Assembly (NCBI GenBank): GCA_031260705.1
Contig: JAISLA010000017.1
Coordinates: forward strand, 1 to 64,000
Source: Endomicrobium sp.
GTDB taxonomy: Bacteria; Elusimicrobiota; Endomicrobiia; Endomicrobiales; Endomicrobiaceae
Length of the DNA: 64,000 nucleotides
Reading direction: 5' to 3'
This document shows, piece after piece, positions 9,041 to 18,474 of the stretch. The first letter of the stretch is position 1. Every line of letters begins with the position of its first letter. The notes below the pieces were generated by a model. The model saw nothing but the letters and a program-made list of their open reading frames with translations. It did not search any database and had not been told where the DNA came from. The position numbers and the translations under genes are program-made.

Positions 9041-9150
9041 TAACATCATTCTGCATAATCTTTTTCATTTGAAGCATCCAGTTCTTTGATTACTACAAAT
9101 ATATATTAGCATAATAATATTCACGCTTAAGGCAAATACACACTTTACAA

Positions 9151-10292
9151 TTATTGTTTCAAAAATTCCCTTACGGTATATGCAATATATTCTGCAGCTT
9201 TCGGCAGAGCAGTTTCGTCCATGTTAAAATTACTATGATGCCATGGGTATGAGGTATGTTTATTTTTAGAAACTCCTATAAAAATGAAATTGCCGGGAAT
9301 TTTATTTAAGTATTCTGCAAAATATTCTCCGCCCATAGACGGTTTTTCCAATATTTCAACATTACCCTTTCCGTAAAATTCTCGTGCAGTTTTAATGTAT
9401 ACTTCCGTAATCTCAGGACTATTAATCAGAATACTTCCTATTTCATTATAATAAGCATTACGCTCAACCCCGTAAGTTGCCTCTACAGCTTTGAGTTTTC
9501 TTAAAATACTTGCCTTTATAAAACTTCTTACTTCACTGTTAAAACTTCTCACCGTACCATCTATTGCTATCTTTTTGCAGATTATATTGTAAGCTTTGCC
9601 GACTTCAATTTTTCCTAAAGTTATAACCCGCGCATTCCATAGGACCAAGCTCTCTTGAGACAATGCATTGAACCATATTGACGAACGCAGATACCGCAAT
9701 TAAAAGCGTCCTTATGCGATATTTTGCCGATAATTTCTATTTTAAGCCATCAAACAGCCGCCATATCGGATCGAACTTAAAACCGATTTTGTCGGTCTTT
9801 ATCCACGGACTTACATACACATCTAAAATAAAATCTACATTCGGGTTTTCTAAAGCGCCGCCTTTAATCATAACTTTTGCGTCGGTGGAAGTTTCTTCGC
9901 TATTTTTGAAAAATAAATCTGACATTCCTTTTAATTCGCTTTTTCTTTTCTGCAAAAAGTTTGCCGCTCCAAGAATTATCGCAACATGTCCATCATGTCC
10001 GCAGGCATGCATAACTCCTATTTCTTTAGATTTAATTCAACCTCATTGTTTTCATATAAATAGGAAAAGCGTCAATATCCGATCTTAACGCTATTGTTTT
10101 GCCGGGTTTTGCACGTTCTAACGTAGCAATTACTCCGGTTTTTTCTATACGCTTATACGGTATTTTTAATTTTTTGAGTTTGGATTTAATAAATTTTGCA
10201 GTTTCGTACTCATTCCCGCTAAGCTCCGGATTTTTATGTATATGTCTTCTCATCTCAATAATTTCACGCTCTAAAGTCATTTTATATCTCAC
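9151..10292 (-). pseudogene. M20-family amidohydrolase, frameshifted pseudogene
   Basis: Three consecutive fragments in different frames (10292-10032, 10012-9737, 9699-9151) together cover an M20D peptidase or N-acyl-amino-acid amidohydrolase of about 390 residues. The N-terminal piece has the RRHIHKNPELSGNEYETAKF motif. The second opens with the metal-binding MHACGHDGH and contains [16 protein letters not shown], where an intact enzyme has a glutamate-rich PAEE motif. The third has the C-terminal catalytic domain including MGGEYFAEY and a late His-rich segment. Near 10012-10050 the two frames overlap: one reads NNEVELN and the other [12 protein letters not shown]. At least two frameshifts make a functional product unlikely. 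Confidence 0.85.
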
Positions 10293-10417
10293 AATATTCT
10301 ACAAAAAATATTCAGAAAAACGGATAGTCGGATATCTTACAATAATACTCGGAAGCAATACAAAAGAGAACTTGCCATCTTGTGGAGTCTTTTAACCAAA
10401 ACGACATCTAAGTATAT

Positions 10418-11284
10418 TTATCTTTTCATCATTATCTGTTTTATAGCATAACAAATATTTTCCGCAATATCGCTTGCAATAACGCCCGTCATACCTTTAT
10501 CTTTCTCGGTAATCTCACCTGCAAGTCCATGGATAAAAACAGCAAATGTTACGGCTTCAAATATATCATCCGCAACACTTACAAAAGAAGATATTATTCC
10601 GCTTAATACATCACCGCTCCCTGCGGTTGCCATTGCCGGAGTGCCGGTATTATTTTTATATTTCTTTTTACCACAAGATACAAAAGTATTGCTACCCTTT
10701 AGAACACAAATAAGAGAATTTACTTCTGCAAAATCTGCAGCTATCTTTTCTCTATTATTTTCTATTACAGCGCTTTGTATATTTAAAAGTTTAGAAAATT
10801 CGCCCAAATGCGGCGTTATTATAAGCTTAGCGTTTGCCGTTTTAAGTTCACCCGCAATACCGTTAAAGCAGGCAAGTCCGGAAGCATCTAAGATAACCGG
10901 TATGTTGACAGCAGAAATAATCTCCTTAATAAATCTGCATAATATGCTGTTATCAGTTTTTAGTCCCGGACCTATTATAATTGACGTAACTTTTCTGGAT
11001 TTAATAAAATCAAGAATATCCAACGACGTTTCATATACAAAAAACATTATTTCAGGTTTTGATATTGCGCATGCCTGACCTAAAAAATTATCTTTAACAG
11101 CATAAGTTACAAGTCCCGATCCAGAACGCAATGCTCCCAAACAGCATAATGCGCCAGCACCGGGCATAGTCTTAGAACCTGCTATTACCAAAACATGACC
11201 AAAGTTATATTTATAACTGTCAGGTTTCCTTTTTAATTTCGAAGCAAAGTTTCCAATTTCTTTTTCTTTCATAGTATTTTTCAA
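10418..11284 (-). CDS. nnrD: ADP-dependent (S)-NAD(P)H-hydrate dehydratase
   Basis: 288 residues, a complete YjeF C-terminal-type domain of the ribokinase fold. It repairs hydrated NADH and NADPH using ADP. Visible motifs include the N-terminal GHVLVIAGS, GPGLKTDN, VILDASGLACF, TPHLGEFSKLL, and the catalytic-region ATAGSGDVLSGII. The N-terminal epimerase domain (NnrE) found fused in many bacteria is absent, and no separate nnrE is visible here. Its ATG overlaps the acpS stop by 4 bases, so the two are translated together. Confidence 0.93.
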   Translation of the reverse strand: MKNTMKEKEIGNFASKLKRKPDSYKYNFGHVLVIAGSKTMPGAGALCCLGALRSGSGLVTYAVKDNFLGQACAISKPEIMFFVYETSLDILDFIKSRKVTSIIIGPGLKTDNSILCRFIKEIISAVNIPVILDASGLACFNGIAGELKTANAKLIITPHLGEFSKLLNIQSAVIENNREKIAADFAEVNSLICVLKGSNTFVSCGKKKYKNNTGTPAMATAGSGDVLSGIISSFVSVADDIFEAVTFAVFIHGLAGEITEKDKGMTGVIASDIAENICYAIKQIMMKR

Positions 11285-11616
11285 AAGGCAATTGCAACAG
11301 CTGCAACATATTTGTCAGTATGCGACAGCGATATGTCTATTCTTTTATACTTTTTATTTTTAATATAAATCTGAGGTTTTCCGTCATTAGTATTTCTAAC
11401 CGAAATATCTGCAATAGTAAATTTCTTATTTCTCGCACTTAACGCTTTCCAAACAGCTTCCTTTGCCGCAAAACGCGCTGCCAAACACTGAGCAGCATTT
11501 TTTCTTGGAATAGAATAGAATATTTCTTCTTTTGCAAAAACACGTTCCAGAAATTTTTTGTCTTTTACATATTTGACAAATCTTTCAACTTCTTCGATAT
11601 CAATCCCTATATTCAT
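11281..11616 (-). CDS. acpS: Holo-[acyl-carrier-protein] synthase
   Basis: 111 residues, normal AcpS length. It transfers 4'-phosphopantetheine from CoA to acyl carrier protein, activating fatty-acid synthesis. The N-terminal NIGIDIEEVERF motif carries the magnesium-binding Asp, and RFAAKEAVWKAL carries the conserved Glu-Ala-Lys helix. The C-terminal ISLSHTDKYVAAVAIA strand completes the trimeric fold. It overlaps nnrD by 4 bases. The 220 bases between acpS and glmS hold nothing I recognise. Confidence 0.95.
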   Translation of the reverse strand: MNIGIDIEEVERFVKYVKDKKFLERVFAKEEIFYSIPRKNAAQCLAARFAAKEAVWKALSARNKKFTIADISVRNTNDGKPQIYIKNKKYKRIDISLSHTDKYVAAVAIAF

Positions 11617-11837
11617 TTAATATATCCAAATATAACAGTCATTATTAAACATAGCAAACAAGTTTACATCGATCACGGTTTCTTTTTTCAATATTTTTTC
11701 TATGATAAATTAACAACTTCATTGCTTAATAATCTACATCGCCGAACTTTACAACCAAAATATCTGTTTTTATGGATATCCTAAAGCCGCTAAGAAAAAA
11801 AATTAATAATACTGAAAGATAAAAAGACAAAGCAAAA

Positions 11838-13667
11838 TTATTCGACTGTGACGGACTTAGCAAGATTTCTAGGCTGATCTACATCACAGCTGAGAATGAC
11901 CGAAATGTAATAAGCTAAAAGTTGCAGCGGAATTACAGTCATAAGCGGCGATACAAACTCATCAGTCTCAGGAACATAAATCACATAATCGCTTTTATTT
12001 CCAATTTCTTTATCAGATTGATCTGCCACCGCTATAATAATTCCGCCTCTGGCTTTTGCTTCTTCTATATTTGAAATTATTTTCTCATATATTCTGCCTT
12101 TAATAACTATCGCAACTATCGGCATAGACTTGTCAATCAAAGCTATCGGTCCATGTTTCATTTCGCCAGCGGCATAGCCTTCAGCGTGTATATATGAAAT
12201 TTCTTTAATTTTTAACGCACCCTCTAACGCCACAGGATAATTTATGTGTCTTCCTAAATATAAAAAATCCCTTTTACTTGCAAAAACCTTTGCAATATCA
12301 TGAACGAATTTGGCATTTTTCAAAAACTTATTGATTTTTAAAGGGATTTCCCATAACTCTTTTAAATATTTTTTTAATTCTCCTATTGTAAGTATCTCTC
12401 TTTTACATGCCAAATCCAAAGCAAGTATATATAGAGCAGTAACCTGCCCCGTAAAAGCTTTTGTAGAAGCAACTCCTATTTCAGGACCACAATGCGTATA
12501 AATCACATGCATAGCTTCGCGGCTGATACTTGAACCTACGACATTACATACAGCCAGAATCTGACAGCCTTTGGTTTTTGCAAGTCTTAAAGCTGCCAAA
12601 GTATCCGCAGTCTCACCAGACTGCGAAACAACCACAACTAAAGTTTTTTCATCTAAAATAACATCTCTGTATCTAAACTCGGAAGCAATATCAACTTCTG
12701 TCGGTATTTTCGCAAAACTTTCAAATAAAAATTTTGATACAAGTCCGGAATGATACGATGTTCCACAAGCTACAATATAAATATTTGATATATTTTTAAT
12801 ATATTCTTTTTCAAGTTTAACTTCTTCGATATAAACTCTTCCTTCATCAGGATAAATTCTTCCCCGAAAAGTATCTTCTATTGTACGAGGCTGCTCAAAT
12901 ATCTCTTTTAACATAAAATGCTTATAGCCGTTTTTTTCAGCTTGTACTGTATCCCACCGTATGTTTTTTATTTCTCTGTTTATTATATCGCCTTTGATGT
13001 TTTTTATAACTATTTTCTCTGCAGTAATTTCTGCAATATCTCCGTTTTCAAGAAAAATCATATCGCGCGTATAAGAAAGCAGCGCCGGAATATCAGAAGC
13101 CATAAAATTCTCGCCGACTCCGACGCCTATAATTAAAGGCGCATCCTGTCTTACGCATATTATTTTGTCAGGCTCGTCTTTAGAGACTATTCCAAGCGCA
13201 TAAGAGCCTCTGACCCTGCTTAATGTTTTTTGAACGGCACAAAACAGATTATCTTCATAATATTTTTTTATAAGATGCGTTATTACTTCCGTATCGGTTT
13301 CAGATTTAAATTCCTGTCCGTCTTTTTGGAGTTCGGCTTTTAACTCAACGTAATTTTCTATTATTCCGTTATGTACGATAACAACAGTTTTTGCAGAATC
13401 TGTATGCGGATGAGCGTTTTTTTTAGACGGTCTTCCGTGTGTAGCCCAACGAGTGTGTCCTATACCTATATTTGCACTAATAGGATTCTCTTTAAGACTT
13501 AACCCAAGATTACACAGTTTTCCAACGCTTCTTCTTATATGCAGTTCTTTGTCAACGACAACAGCAATACCGGCGGAATCATATCCTCTGTATTCAAGCT
13601 TTTTCAAACCCTTAAATATTATATCTACAGCATTTTTTTCACCTATATATCCAAAAATTCCACACAT
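11838..13667 (-). CDS. glmS: Glutamine--fructose-6-phosphate aminotransferase (isomerizing)
   Basis: 609 residues, full length. It makes glucosamine-6-phosphate from fructose-6-phosphate and glutamine, the first step toward UDP-GlcNAc. The N-terminal class II glutamine amidotransferase starts MCGIFGYIG with the nucleophile Cys2; GHTRWATHGRP and HNGIIENY follow. Two SIS domains fill the rest, with SQSGETADT and the C-terminal DQPRNLAKSVTVE. It lies 3 bases after pdxJ, so there is no room for a glmS ribozyme leader. It supplies GlmM, encoded about 1.4 kb upstream on the same strand. Confidence 0.97.
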   Translation of the reverse strand: MCGIFGYIGEKNAVDIIFKGLKKLEYRGYDSAGIAVVVDKELHIRRSVGKLCNLGLSLKENPISANIGIGHTRWATHGRPSKKNAHPHTDSAKTVVIVHNGIIENYVELKAELQKDGQEFKSETDTEVITHLIKKYYEDNLFCAVQKTLSRVRGSYALGIVSKDEPDKIICVRQDAPLIIGVGVGENFMASDIPALLSYTRDMIFLENGDIAEITAEKIVIKNIKGDIINREIKNIRWDTVQAEKNGYKHFMLKEIFEQPRTIEDTFRGRIYPDEGRVYIEEVKLEKEYIKNISNIYIVACGTSYHSGLVSKFLFESFAKIPTEVDIASEFRYRDVILDEKTLVVVVSQSGETADTLAALRLAKTKGCQILAVCNVVGSSISREAMHVIYTHCGPEIGVASTKAFTGQVTALYILALDLACKREILTIGELKKYLKELWEIPLKINKFLKNAKFVHDIAKVFASKRDFLYLGRHINYPVALEGALKIKEISYIHAEGYAAGEMKHGPIALIDKSMPIVAIVIKGRIYEKIISNIEEAKARGGIIIAVADQSDKEIGNKSDYVIYVPETDEFVSPLMTVIPLQLLAYYISVILSCDVDQPRNLAKSVTVE

Positions 13668-13670
13668 GTT

Positions 13671-14405
13671 TCAGTCCTTGCCAATAAGTTCTTTCATATT
13701 TCTGACAGCCATTTCAAGACCTGTAAATACCGATTCCGCAATGATTGAAAAACCTATATTAAACTCGCTCATGCCCGGGACATTGCAGATTCGTTCTATA
13801 TTATCATAATTCAGCCCATGACCGGCATTTAATATAAGCCCTTTTTTCACCGCTTTACGCGATGCTTCGGAAATTCTTTCCATTTCTTCTTTAAACTCAG
13901 CAGAATCCGCTCCATTTTCTTTAAAAAACTTTGCATATTTACCCGTATGAAGTTCTATTGCATCGGCTTTTATCTCGCTGCACGCAAGCACTTGCTCCGT
14001 ATCCGCATCAATAAACATACTTACGATAATTCCCGTTTTTTGAAGCCTTGCAACAATATTTGCAAGTTTATCTTTATGGGACTTAACGTCAAGACCGCCT
14101 TCTGTAGTAAGTTCCTGTCTTTTTTCCGGAACCATACATACAAAATCTGGTTTTACATCTAGAGCTATTTTAATTATTTCTTCACTTGCAGCCATTTCAA
14201 GATTCAGCTTTATTTTAAGCGATTCCCTCAAACCGTAAACGTCTTCATCCTGAATATGTCTCCTGTCTTCCCTTAAATGCACGGTTATACCATCTGCTCC
14301 GCCTTTCTCACATACCGCTGCAGCCTTAATTATAGAAGGAAAATCTTCTTTTCTTGCTTGTCTTATTGTTGCTATATGATCGATATTTACGCCAAGTTTT
14401 ACCAT
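13671..14405 (-). CDS. pdxJ: Pyridoxine 5'-phosphate synthase
   Basis: 244 residues, a TIM-barrel enzyme that condenses 1-deoxyxylulose 5-phosphate with aminoacetone phosphate to give pyridoxine 5'-phosphate. The conserved N-terminus LGVNIDHIATIRQAR and the HLREDRRHIQDEDV motif are clear; HAGHGLNYDN near the end is also typical (here NAGHGLNYDN). It is directly upstream of glmS. Its ATG overlaps a short upstream reading frame by 7 bases. No other vitamin B6 gene is in the window. Confidence 0.96.
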   Translation of the reverse strand: MVKLGVNIDHIATIRQARKEDFPSIIKAAAVCEKGGADGITVHLREDRRHIQDEDVYGLRESLKIKLNLEMAASEEIIKIALDVKPDFVCMVPEKRQELTTEGGLDVKSHKDKLANIVARLQKTGIIVSMFIDADTEQVLACSEIKADAIELHTGKYAKFFKENGADSAEFKEEMERISEASRKAVKKGLILNAGHGLNYDNIERICNVPGMSEFNIGFSIIAESVFTGLEMAVRNMKELIGKD

Positions 14406-14650
14406 TTTATCCGAATACCATCCTCCGGGCTACCACCATTAATAACTCTACGTGGAGACTTTACTGCAACAAGTACCCCAACGAAAGCGACAAACCCAAC
14501 AACAGACCCGATTACTTTATTTTCTACTCCATTCATTAACGATGTCTCTGCTTTCACAACAGAAGTGACACCACCTATTACCATTAATCCAACTAACAAT
14601 GACGCAATAGCTTTTTTCCATCTTACTGCCTCTTTTTCTATGTTTTCAAA
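14399..14650 (-). CDS. Small hydrophobic protein of unknown function, overlapping pdxJ
   Basis: An open frame of up to about 83 codons ends at 14399. It contains a basic stretch (VRWKKAIAS) then two hydrophobic segments, LLVGLMVIGGVTSVV and VIGSVVGFVAFVGVLVAV, so a two-span membrane protein or signal-anchored peptide is plausible. No ATG precedes the first hydrophobic segment; a TTG at 14599 or an ATG inside the segment are the only starts, so the gene may be a truncated relic. It overlaps the pdxJ start by 7 bases. Family not recognised. Confidence 0.3.
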   Translation of the reverse strand, partial: FENIEKEAVRWKKAIASLLVGLMVIGGVTSVVKAETSLMNGVENKVIGSVVGFVAFVGVLVAVKSPRRVINGGSPEDGIRIKW

Positions 14651-14692
14651 TACTTTTCAAAAGTTACCTGATTATTTTAAGTCCTTTATATT

Positions 14693-14902
14693 TTAAAACA
14701 CCGCTCTTACCACCTTTGGTATCACTGCGTTGCCTATCTGCTGGCACGCCATGTTTATAAAGTCGCTTGTTTTGTTTCCATCTGGCAATCCACTCCCCCC
14801 CCAGCTTTTCCCCTGCTCAAAGTGGGAAAGAAAAAGTAAAAAGAGATTTGCGAACTTTATCCGTAATCTGTAGCCGACATTTATTTTTTTAACAGCTCTC
14901 AA
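14693..14902 (-). pseudogene. Possible C-terminal fragment of a DNA cytosine-5 methyltransferase
   Basis: A short frame ends ACQQIGNAVIPKVVRAVF, closely resembling the C-terminal helix motif (QIGNAVPP-type) that closes C5 methyltransferases. The preceding GLPDGNKTSDF is consistent with the end of the target-recognition region. No catalytic PCQ or ENV motif is seen upstream, so only a tail of at most 70 residues survives. The assignment rests on a short motif. The remaining 14903-15100 shows nothing recognisable. Confidence 0.35.
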
Positions 14903-15100
14903 TCAAGTTTAGACTGACGACATCAAATACTCGATAAGTTTCCTTTCATCCTTTTTAACATAACCTTTAGGAAAGATTGAAAAGTCAAAGTAAAAACGAA
15001 ATTATAATACCCAAACGCGGGGGACAGCTGACCTTTCTCTGCCGACGATTTTGTCTGTTTTATCAGACAGACGCAAACCATGTAAGGAAAAAAACATCAT

Positions 15101-16441
15101 TCATAATTCATATTTAATCTCTTTTTCAATACTATCTGCTACATTTTCCGCTATTGTTTTAATTTCTTTTATCTCTTTCCCTTCAACCATAACCCTCAAA
15201 AGGTTTTCTGTGCCTGAATATCTTACGAGTATACGCCCATCTGCACCGAGAGATCTCTCATAACTCTTAATAAGTTTATAAGATTCTGAAAGTTTTTCAA
15301 TAGGAATTTTCACAGAAACTTTTTTGTTTATAAACACCTGCGGGAATTTTTCAATTACGTTCATAAATTCCTGCATCGTTTTGTTTTTGTCGCTTAACGC
15401 TGTAAGAAGCATAACTGCACTCAGCAGTCCATCGCCTGTAGACAAAATATCTTTAAATATAAAATGTCCCGACTGTTCTCCGCCAAGCACCGCTTTATAT
15501 TTTTTCATATCATCCATAACGTACCTGTCGCCGACCTTTGCGGATACTATTTTAATTTTTTCTCTTTCCATAGCCTGCAGAAACCCTATATTTGTCATAA
15601 CTGTAGCAACTAAAATATTATTTTTAAGCTTCTTTTTACTTTTCAGCCAGCCTGCCATCGAAGCAAGAAAATAATCACCGTCCCTCACAATACCGTTTTC
15701 ATCAATACACACCAATCTGTCGGCATCGCCGTCAAAAGCAAATCCGCAGAACGCTTTAAGTTCTTTTACTATTTTTGCGGTATATTCAGGTTGGAGAGCG
15801 CCGCAATTTAAATTTATGTTTTTACCATTTGGCTTAACATTTAACGCAATAACTTTTGCCCCAAGCCTCCTTAAAATATAAGGAGCGCATTTATAAGAAG
15901 CGCCATTTGCGCAATCTATAACTATCATTTTCCCTTTGAGATCGCTTCCGGTAAAATTTCTCACAATAAACTCTTCGTAAAATTTTAAGAGTTCAGAATT
16001 TTCCACTGCCTTTATTTTTTTAATTGAAACAACAGCTTTTAAACTAAGATATTTATTTATTTTCTTTTCAATTTCTGCTTCTACAAAATCCCCAATCTTT
16101 AATCCTTTTGAATTAAAAATTTTTATTCCGTTATCCATATACGAATTATGACTTGCCGAAATCACCACAGCCGCTGAATATTTTCCGCTCTTCATAAGAA
16201 AAGATGCAGCAGGCGTAGGCATAATGCCGCCAAAAACCGGCGTTATACCCGCACTTAAAATTCCTTTGGCTAATTCTTTTTGTATTCTTTTTCCGGACTC
16301 TCTGGTATCGCGTATAACTAGAATATCTTTTTTACTAACTAAAGTTTCAGCTATTGATTTGCCAATAATCCTAAGAGTAATATTATCAAACGGAAATCTG
16401 GACGAATCACACCTTATGCCATCAGTTCCAAATAATTTCAT
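15101..16441 (-). CDS. glmM: Phosphoglucosamine mutase
   Basis: 446 residues from the ATG at 16441. It converts glucosamine-6-phosphate to glucosamine-1-phosphate. A longer frame opens at 16495, but the family N-terminus KLFGTDGIR begins at 16441, 2 bases after the preceding mini-ORF stops. The phosphoserine loop SASHNSYMDNGIKIF and the metal loop FDGDADRLVC are visible, and the C-terminal RYSGTENLLRVMVEG binds the sugar phosphate. It follows cdaA and a YbbR-like stub, the order known from Gram-positive c-di-AMP operons, where GlmM can inhibit CdaA. Confidence 0.96.
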   Translation of the reverse strand: MKLFGTDGIRCDSSRFPFDNITLRIIGKSIAETLVSKKDILVIRDTRESGKRIQKELAKGILSAGITPVFGGIMPTPAASFLMKSGKYSAAVVISASHNSYMDNGIKIFNSKGLKIGDFVEAEIEKKINKYLSLKAVVSIKKIKAVENSELLKFYEEFIVRNFTGSDLKGKMIVIDCANGASYKCAPYILRRLGAKVIALNVKPNGKNINLNCGALQPEYTAKIVKELKAFCGFAFDGDADRLVCIDENGIVRDGDYFLASMAGWLKSKKKLKNNILVATVMTNIGFLQAMEREKIKIVSAKVGDRYVMDDMKKYKAVLGGEQSGHFIFKDILSTGDGLLSAVMLLTALSDKNKTMQEFMNVIEKFPQVFINKKVSVKIPIEKLSESYKLIKSYERSLGADGRILVRYSGTENLLRVMVEGKEIKEIKTIAENVADSIEKEIKYEL

Positions 16442-16442
16442 T

Positions 16443-16544
16443 TCACTTATATCCCACCACATACAGCCAGACAAAAATCGCAAGCCATAAAGCAAGCAAT
16501 TTAAGCTGCCAGTTCTTTCTCATTTTGATATATAATCTCTTCAT
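16443..16544 (-). CDS. YbbR/CdaR-like membrane anchor stub (33 residues)
   Basis: A 33-codon frame lies exactly between cdaA and glmM. Its ATG overlaps the cdaA stop (ATGA) and its TGA ends 1 base before the glmM ATG. The sequence is a basic N-terminus (KRLYIKMRKNWQLK) followed by one transmembrane segment (LLALWLAIFVWLYVVG), which is how YbbR/CdaR proteins begin. The several extracytoplasmic YbbR domains that normally follow are missing. Position plus sequence make a shortened cdaR the best reading. Whether the stub is still made and binds CdaA is unknown. Confidence 0.6.
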   Translation of the reverse strand: MKRLYIKMRKNWQLKLLALWLAIFVWLYVVGYK

Positions 16545-17308
16545 TTTGACTTCAAAGCCCCGCCGTTTGTGCTAATTATTTCTTTAAGTTCTGCGGACGA
16601 TATATTTAAATTTAATTTTCCCTTATAAGCAACAGATATCCGTCCTGTCTCTTCGGAAACAACAATTATAACTGCATCCGTCACTTCGCTTAAACCAAGC
16701 GCCGCTTTGTGCCTTGTGCCTAATATTTTCACACCTGTATCGTAGCTTAAAGGAAGAAAACATCCTGCAGCTGAAATTTTATCGTTAAATATTATTACAG
16801 CTCCGTCATGCAACGGAGCGGATTTATTTTTAAAAATTGAAAGTAATAGTTCTTTTGAAATATCTGCATTCAAAGGTATTCCTGTTTCCTTAAAGTTTTT
16901 TAAACCTATCTCGCTTTCTATTACTATAAGTCCACCTGACATAGACACACTTAAATCTTCAACAGCTTCGACAATTTCAGTTATATAAGAATCCTTTACT
17001 TTAGTTTTCAAACCCCAAAGCTGCCCGCCAATCCGAGCTAAAACGTTACGAATTTCCGTCTGAAATATTACGGCAAAGATAACAACTGCGGTAACCCATA
17101 ACCTACTTAAAAGCCATGACAGCGCTCTTAAATGCAAAACATATTCTGCAACTATTGTAAAACCTAAAATAAACAATATACCAACAATAATTTGTATTGC
17201 CATTGTTCCTTTTATAATAAGAACAATTCTGTAAAATACTATTGCAAGTATAAAGATATCAAGAATGTTGACTATGTATGTATTGTAAATATTTAACATA
17301 GTTTCCAT
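16541..17308 (-). CDS. cdaA: Diadenylate cyclase CdaA (c-di-AMP synthase)
   Basis: 255 residues. It makes the second messenger cyclic di-AMP from two ATP. Three transmembrane segments fill residues 10-90. The cytoplasmic DAC domain has the catalytic DGA motif at 168-170 (PLHDGAVII) and the RHR-type motif GTRHKAALG at 197-205, with Lys in place of the second Arg. It overlaps folP by one base and the YbbR-like stub by 3. The neighbouring glmM makes this a standard cdaA-cdaR-glmM cluster, implying c-di-AMP signalling linked to cell-wall or potassium control. Confidence 0.94.
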   Translation of the reverse strand: METMLNIYNTYIVNILDIFILAIVFYRIVLIIKGTMAIQIIVGILFILGFTIVAEYVLHLRALSWLLSRLWVTAVVIFAVIFQTEIRNVLARIGGQLWGLKTKVKDSYITEIVEAVEDLSVSMSGGLIVIESEIGLKNFKETGIPLNADISKELLLSIFKNKSAPLHDGAVIIFNDKISAAGCFLPLSYDTGVKILGTRHKAALGLSEVTDAVIIVVSEETGRISVAYKGKLNLNISSAELKEIISTNGGALKSK

Positions 17309-18474
17309 TACATTCTCCGAAAAGTCTCAGCTATTTTCAAAACGTTTACTGTCTCTTTTACATCGTGTACTCTTATAATATCTGCACCGCAAAACGCCGC
17401 AAGAAAATTTGCAACAATAAACGACGTTCTATCTTCGCCTGCAAGCTCTTTTACAAATCTTTTTCTTGACACCGCTCCCACAACAGCACCAAGCGTTGAA
17501 AAAACGCCGATATTTTTTATCAACTCAACATTATGTTCTACTGTTTTTCCAAAACCCGGACCTGGGTCAACTGCAATACATTCCTCTTCTATGCCAAAAC
17601 CAGCCGCATATTCTTTTTGCTGCACAAGAAATCCGTAAACTTCCGATGTACAGTTTTTATATTCCGGAGATGTCTGCATATTTTTAGGTATGCCTTTCAT
17701 ATGCATAAGTATTAATCCGGCTTTTGCATCCGCAATAAGTTTTGCTGATCTTTCTCCGCCTTTCCTTAAAGCAAAAATATCATTTATTATATCAGCACCT
17801 TCATCAAGAGCTGCTTTTGCCGTTTCATATTTATAAGTATCTACCGAAACGGGAATCTTAACATTTTTCTTTATTCTTTTAAGAGCAGGAATTAGTCTCT
17901 TTATTTCTGTTTTTGCATCAACAAGTTTTGTTCCCGGTCTTGAAGATTCGGCACCTATATCTATTATTCCCGCACCAAACCTTTCAAATTCAACCGCCTG
18001 TTTAAGCGCTTCATCAGGATCTGTAAGCCCGTCGCCGGAAAAAGAATTGGGATCTACATTTACAATACCCATAACAACCGGATTTGACAAATCTACATAT
18101 CTTTCTCTATATTTAAAAAATTTTTTTTTGTTTACTGTATTTTCAAGTTTCAAAGCAATTTCTTTCAATCTAAATGGTTGTAAGCGAAGCTTTTCTACCA
18201 ACTTCTCAATTTGATTTACGGTGGCAAATAAAACCGTATCGGAGACAGCTTTTTTAAATCTGCTGACATTTTCATTCAATGCAACAGAAGCTCCGACAGA
18301 AATAGCTTCCTGTTTTAAAATATTTGCCGCTCTATTGTCTATTCTTTCAATAACTATCGCGTTGAGAACTCCTTTTTTTGCAAGAAGTTCGTGAACAGCG
18401 CTGCTACTGCCGGTATTTTTTACAAGCTTTAAAGCGTCGTTAAAATTGCTAACAACTGCCTTTCTTATAATCAT
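17308..18474 (-). CDS. folP: Dihydropteroate synthase
   Basis: 388 residues. It joins hydroxymethyl-dihydropterin pyrophosphate to p-aminobenzoate in folate synthesis. The catalytic TIM barrel begins near residue 133 (VMGIVNVDPNSFSGDG; the family usually has NVTPDSF). ADIINDIFAL and the late DPGPGFGKTVEHN and AVSRKRF segments are typical. About 130 residues precede the barrel; such N-terminal extensions occur in a subset of DHPS enzymes and their role is unclear. The folP ATG overlaps the stop of a decayed upstream frame (ATGA). folE and folK are also in the window. Confidence 0.94.
   Translation of the reverse strand: MIIRKAVVSNFNDALKLVKNTGSSSAVHELLAKKGVLNAIVIERIDNRAANILKQEAISVGASVALNENVSRFKKAVSDTVLFATVNQIEKLVEKLRLQPFRLKEIALKLENTVNKKKFFKYRERYVDLSNPVVMGIVNVDPNSFSGDGLTDPDEALKQAVEFERFGAGIIDIGAESSRPGTKLVDAKTEIKRLIPALKRIKKNVKIPVSVDTYKYETAKAALDEGADIINDIFALRKGGERSAKLIADAKAGLILMHMKGIPKNMQTSPEYKNCTSEVYGFLVQQKEYAAGFGIEEECIAVDPGPGFGKTVEHNVELIKNIGVFSTLGAVVGAVSRKRFVKELAGEDRTSFIVANFLAAFCGADIIRVHDVKETVNVLKIAETFRRM

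Noticed and set aside
13668..13670. glmS ribozyme upstream of glmS
   Set aside because: Only three bases separate pdxJ from glmS, leaving no room for a ribozyme leader.
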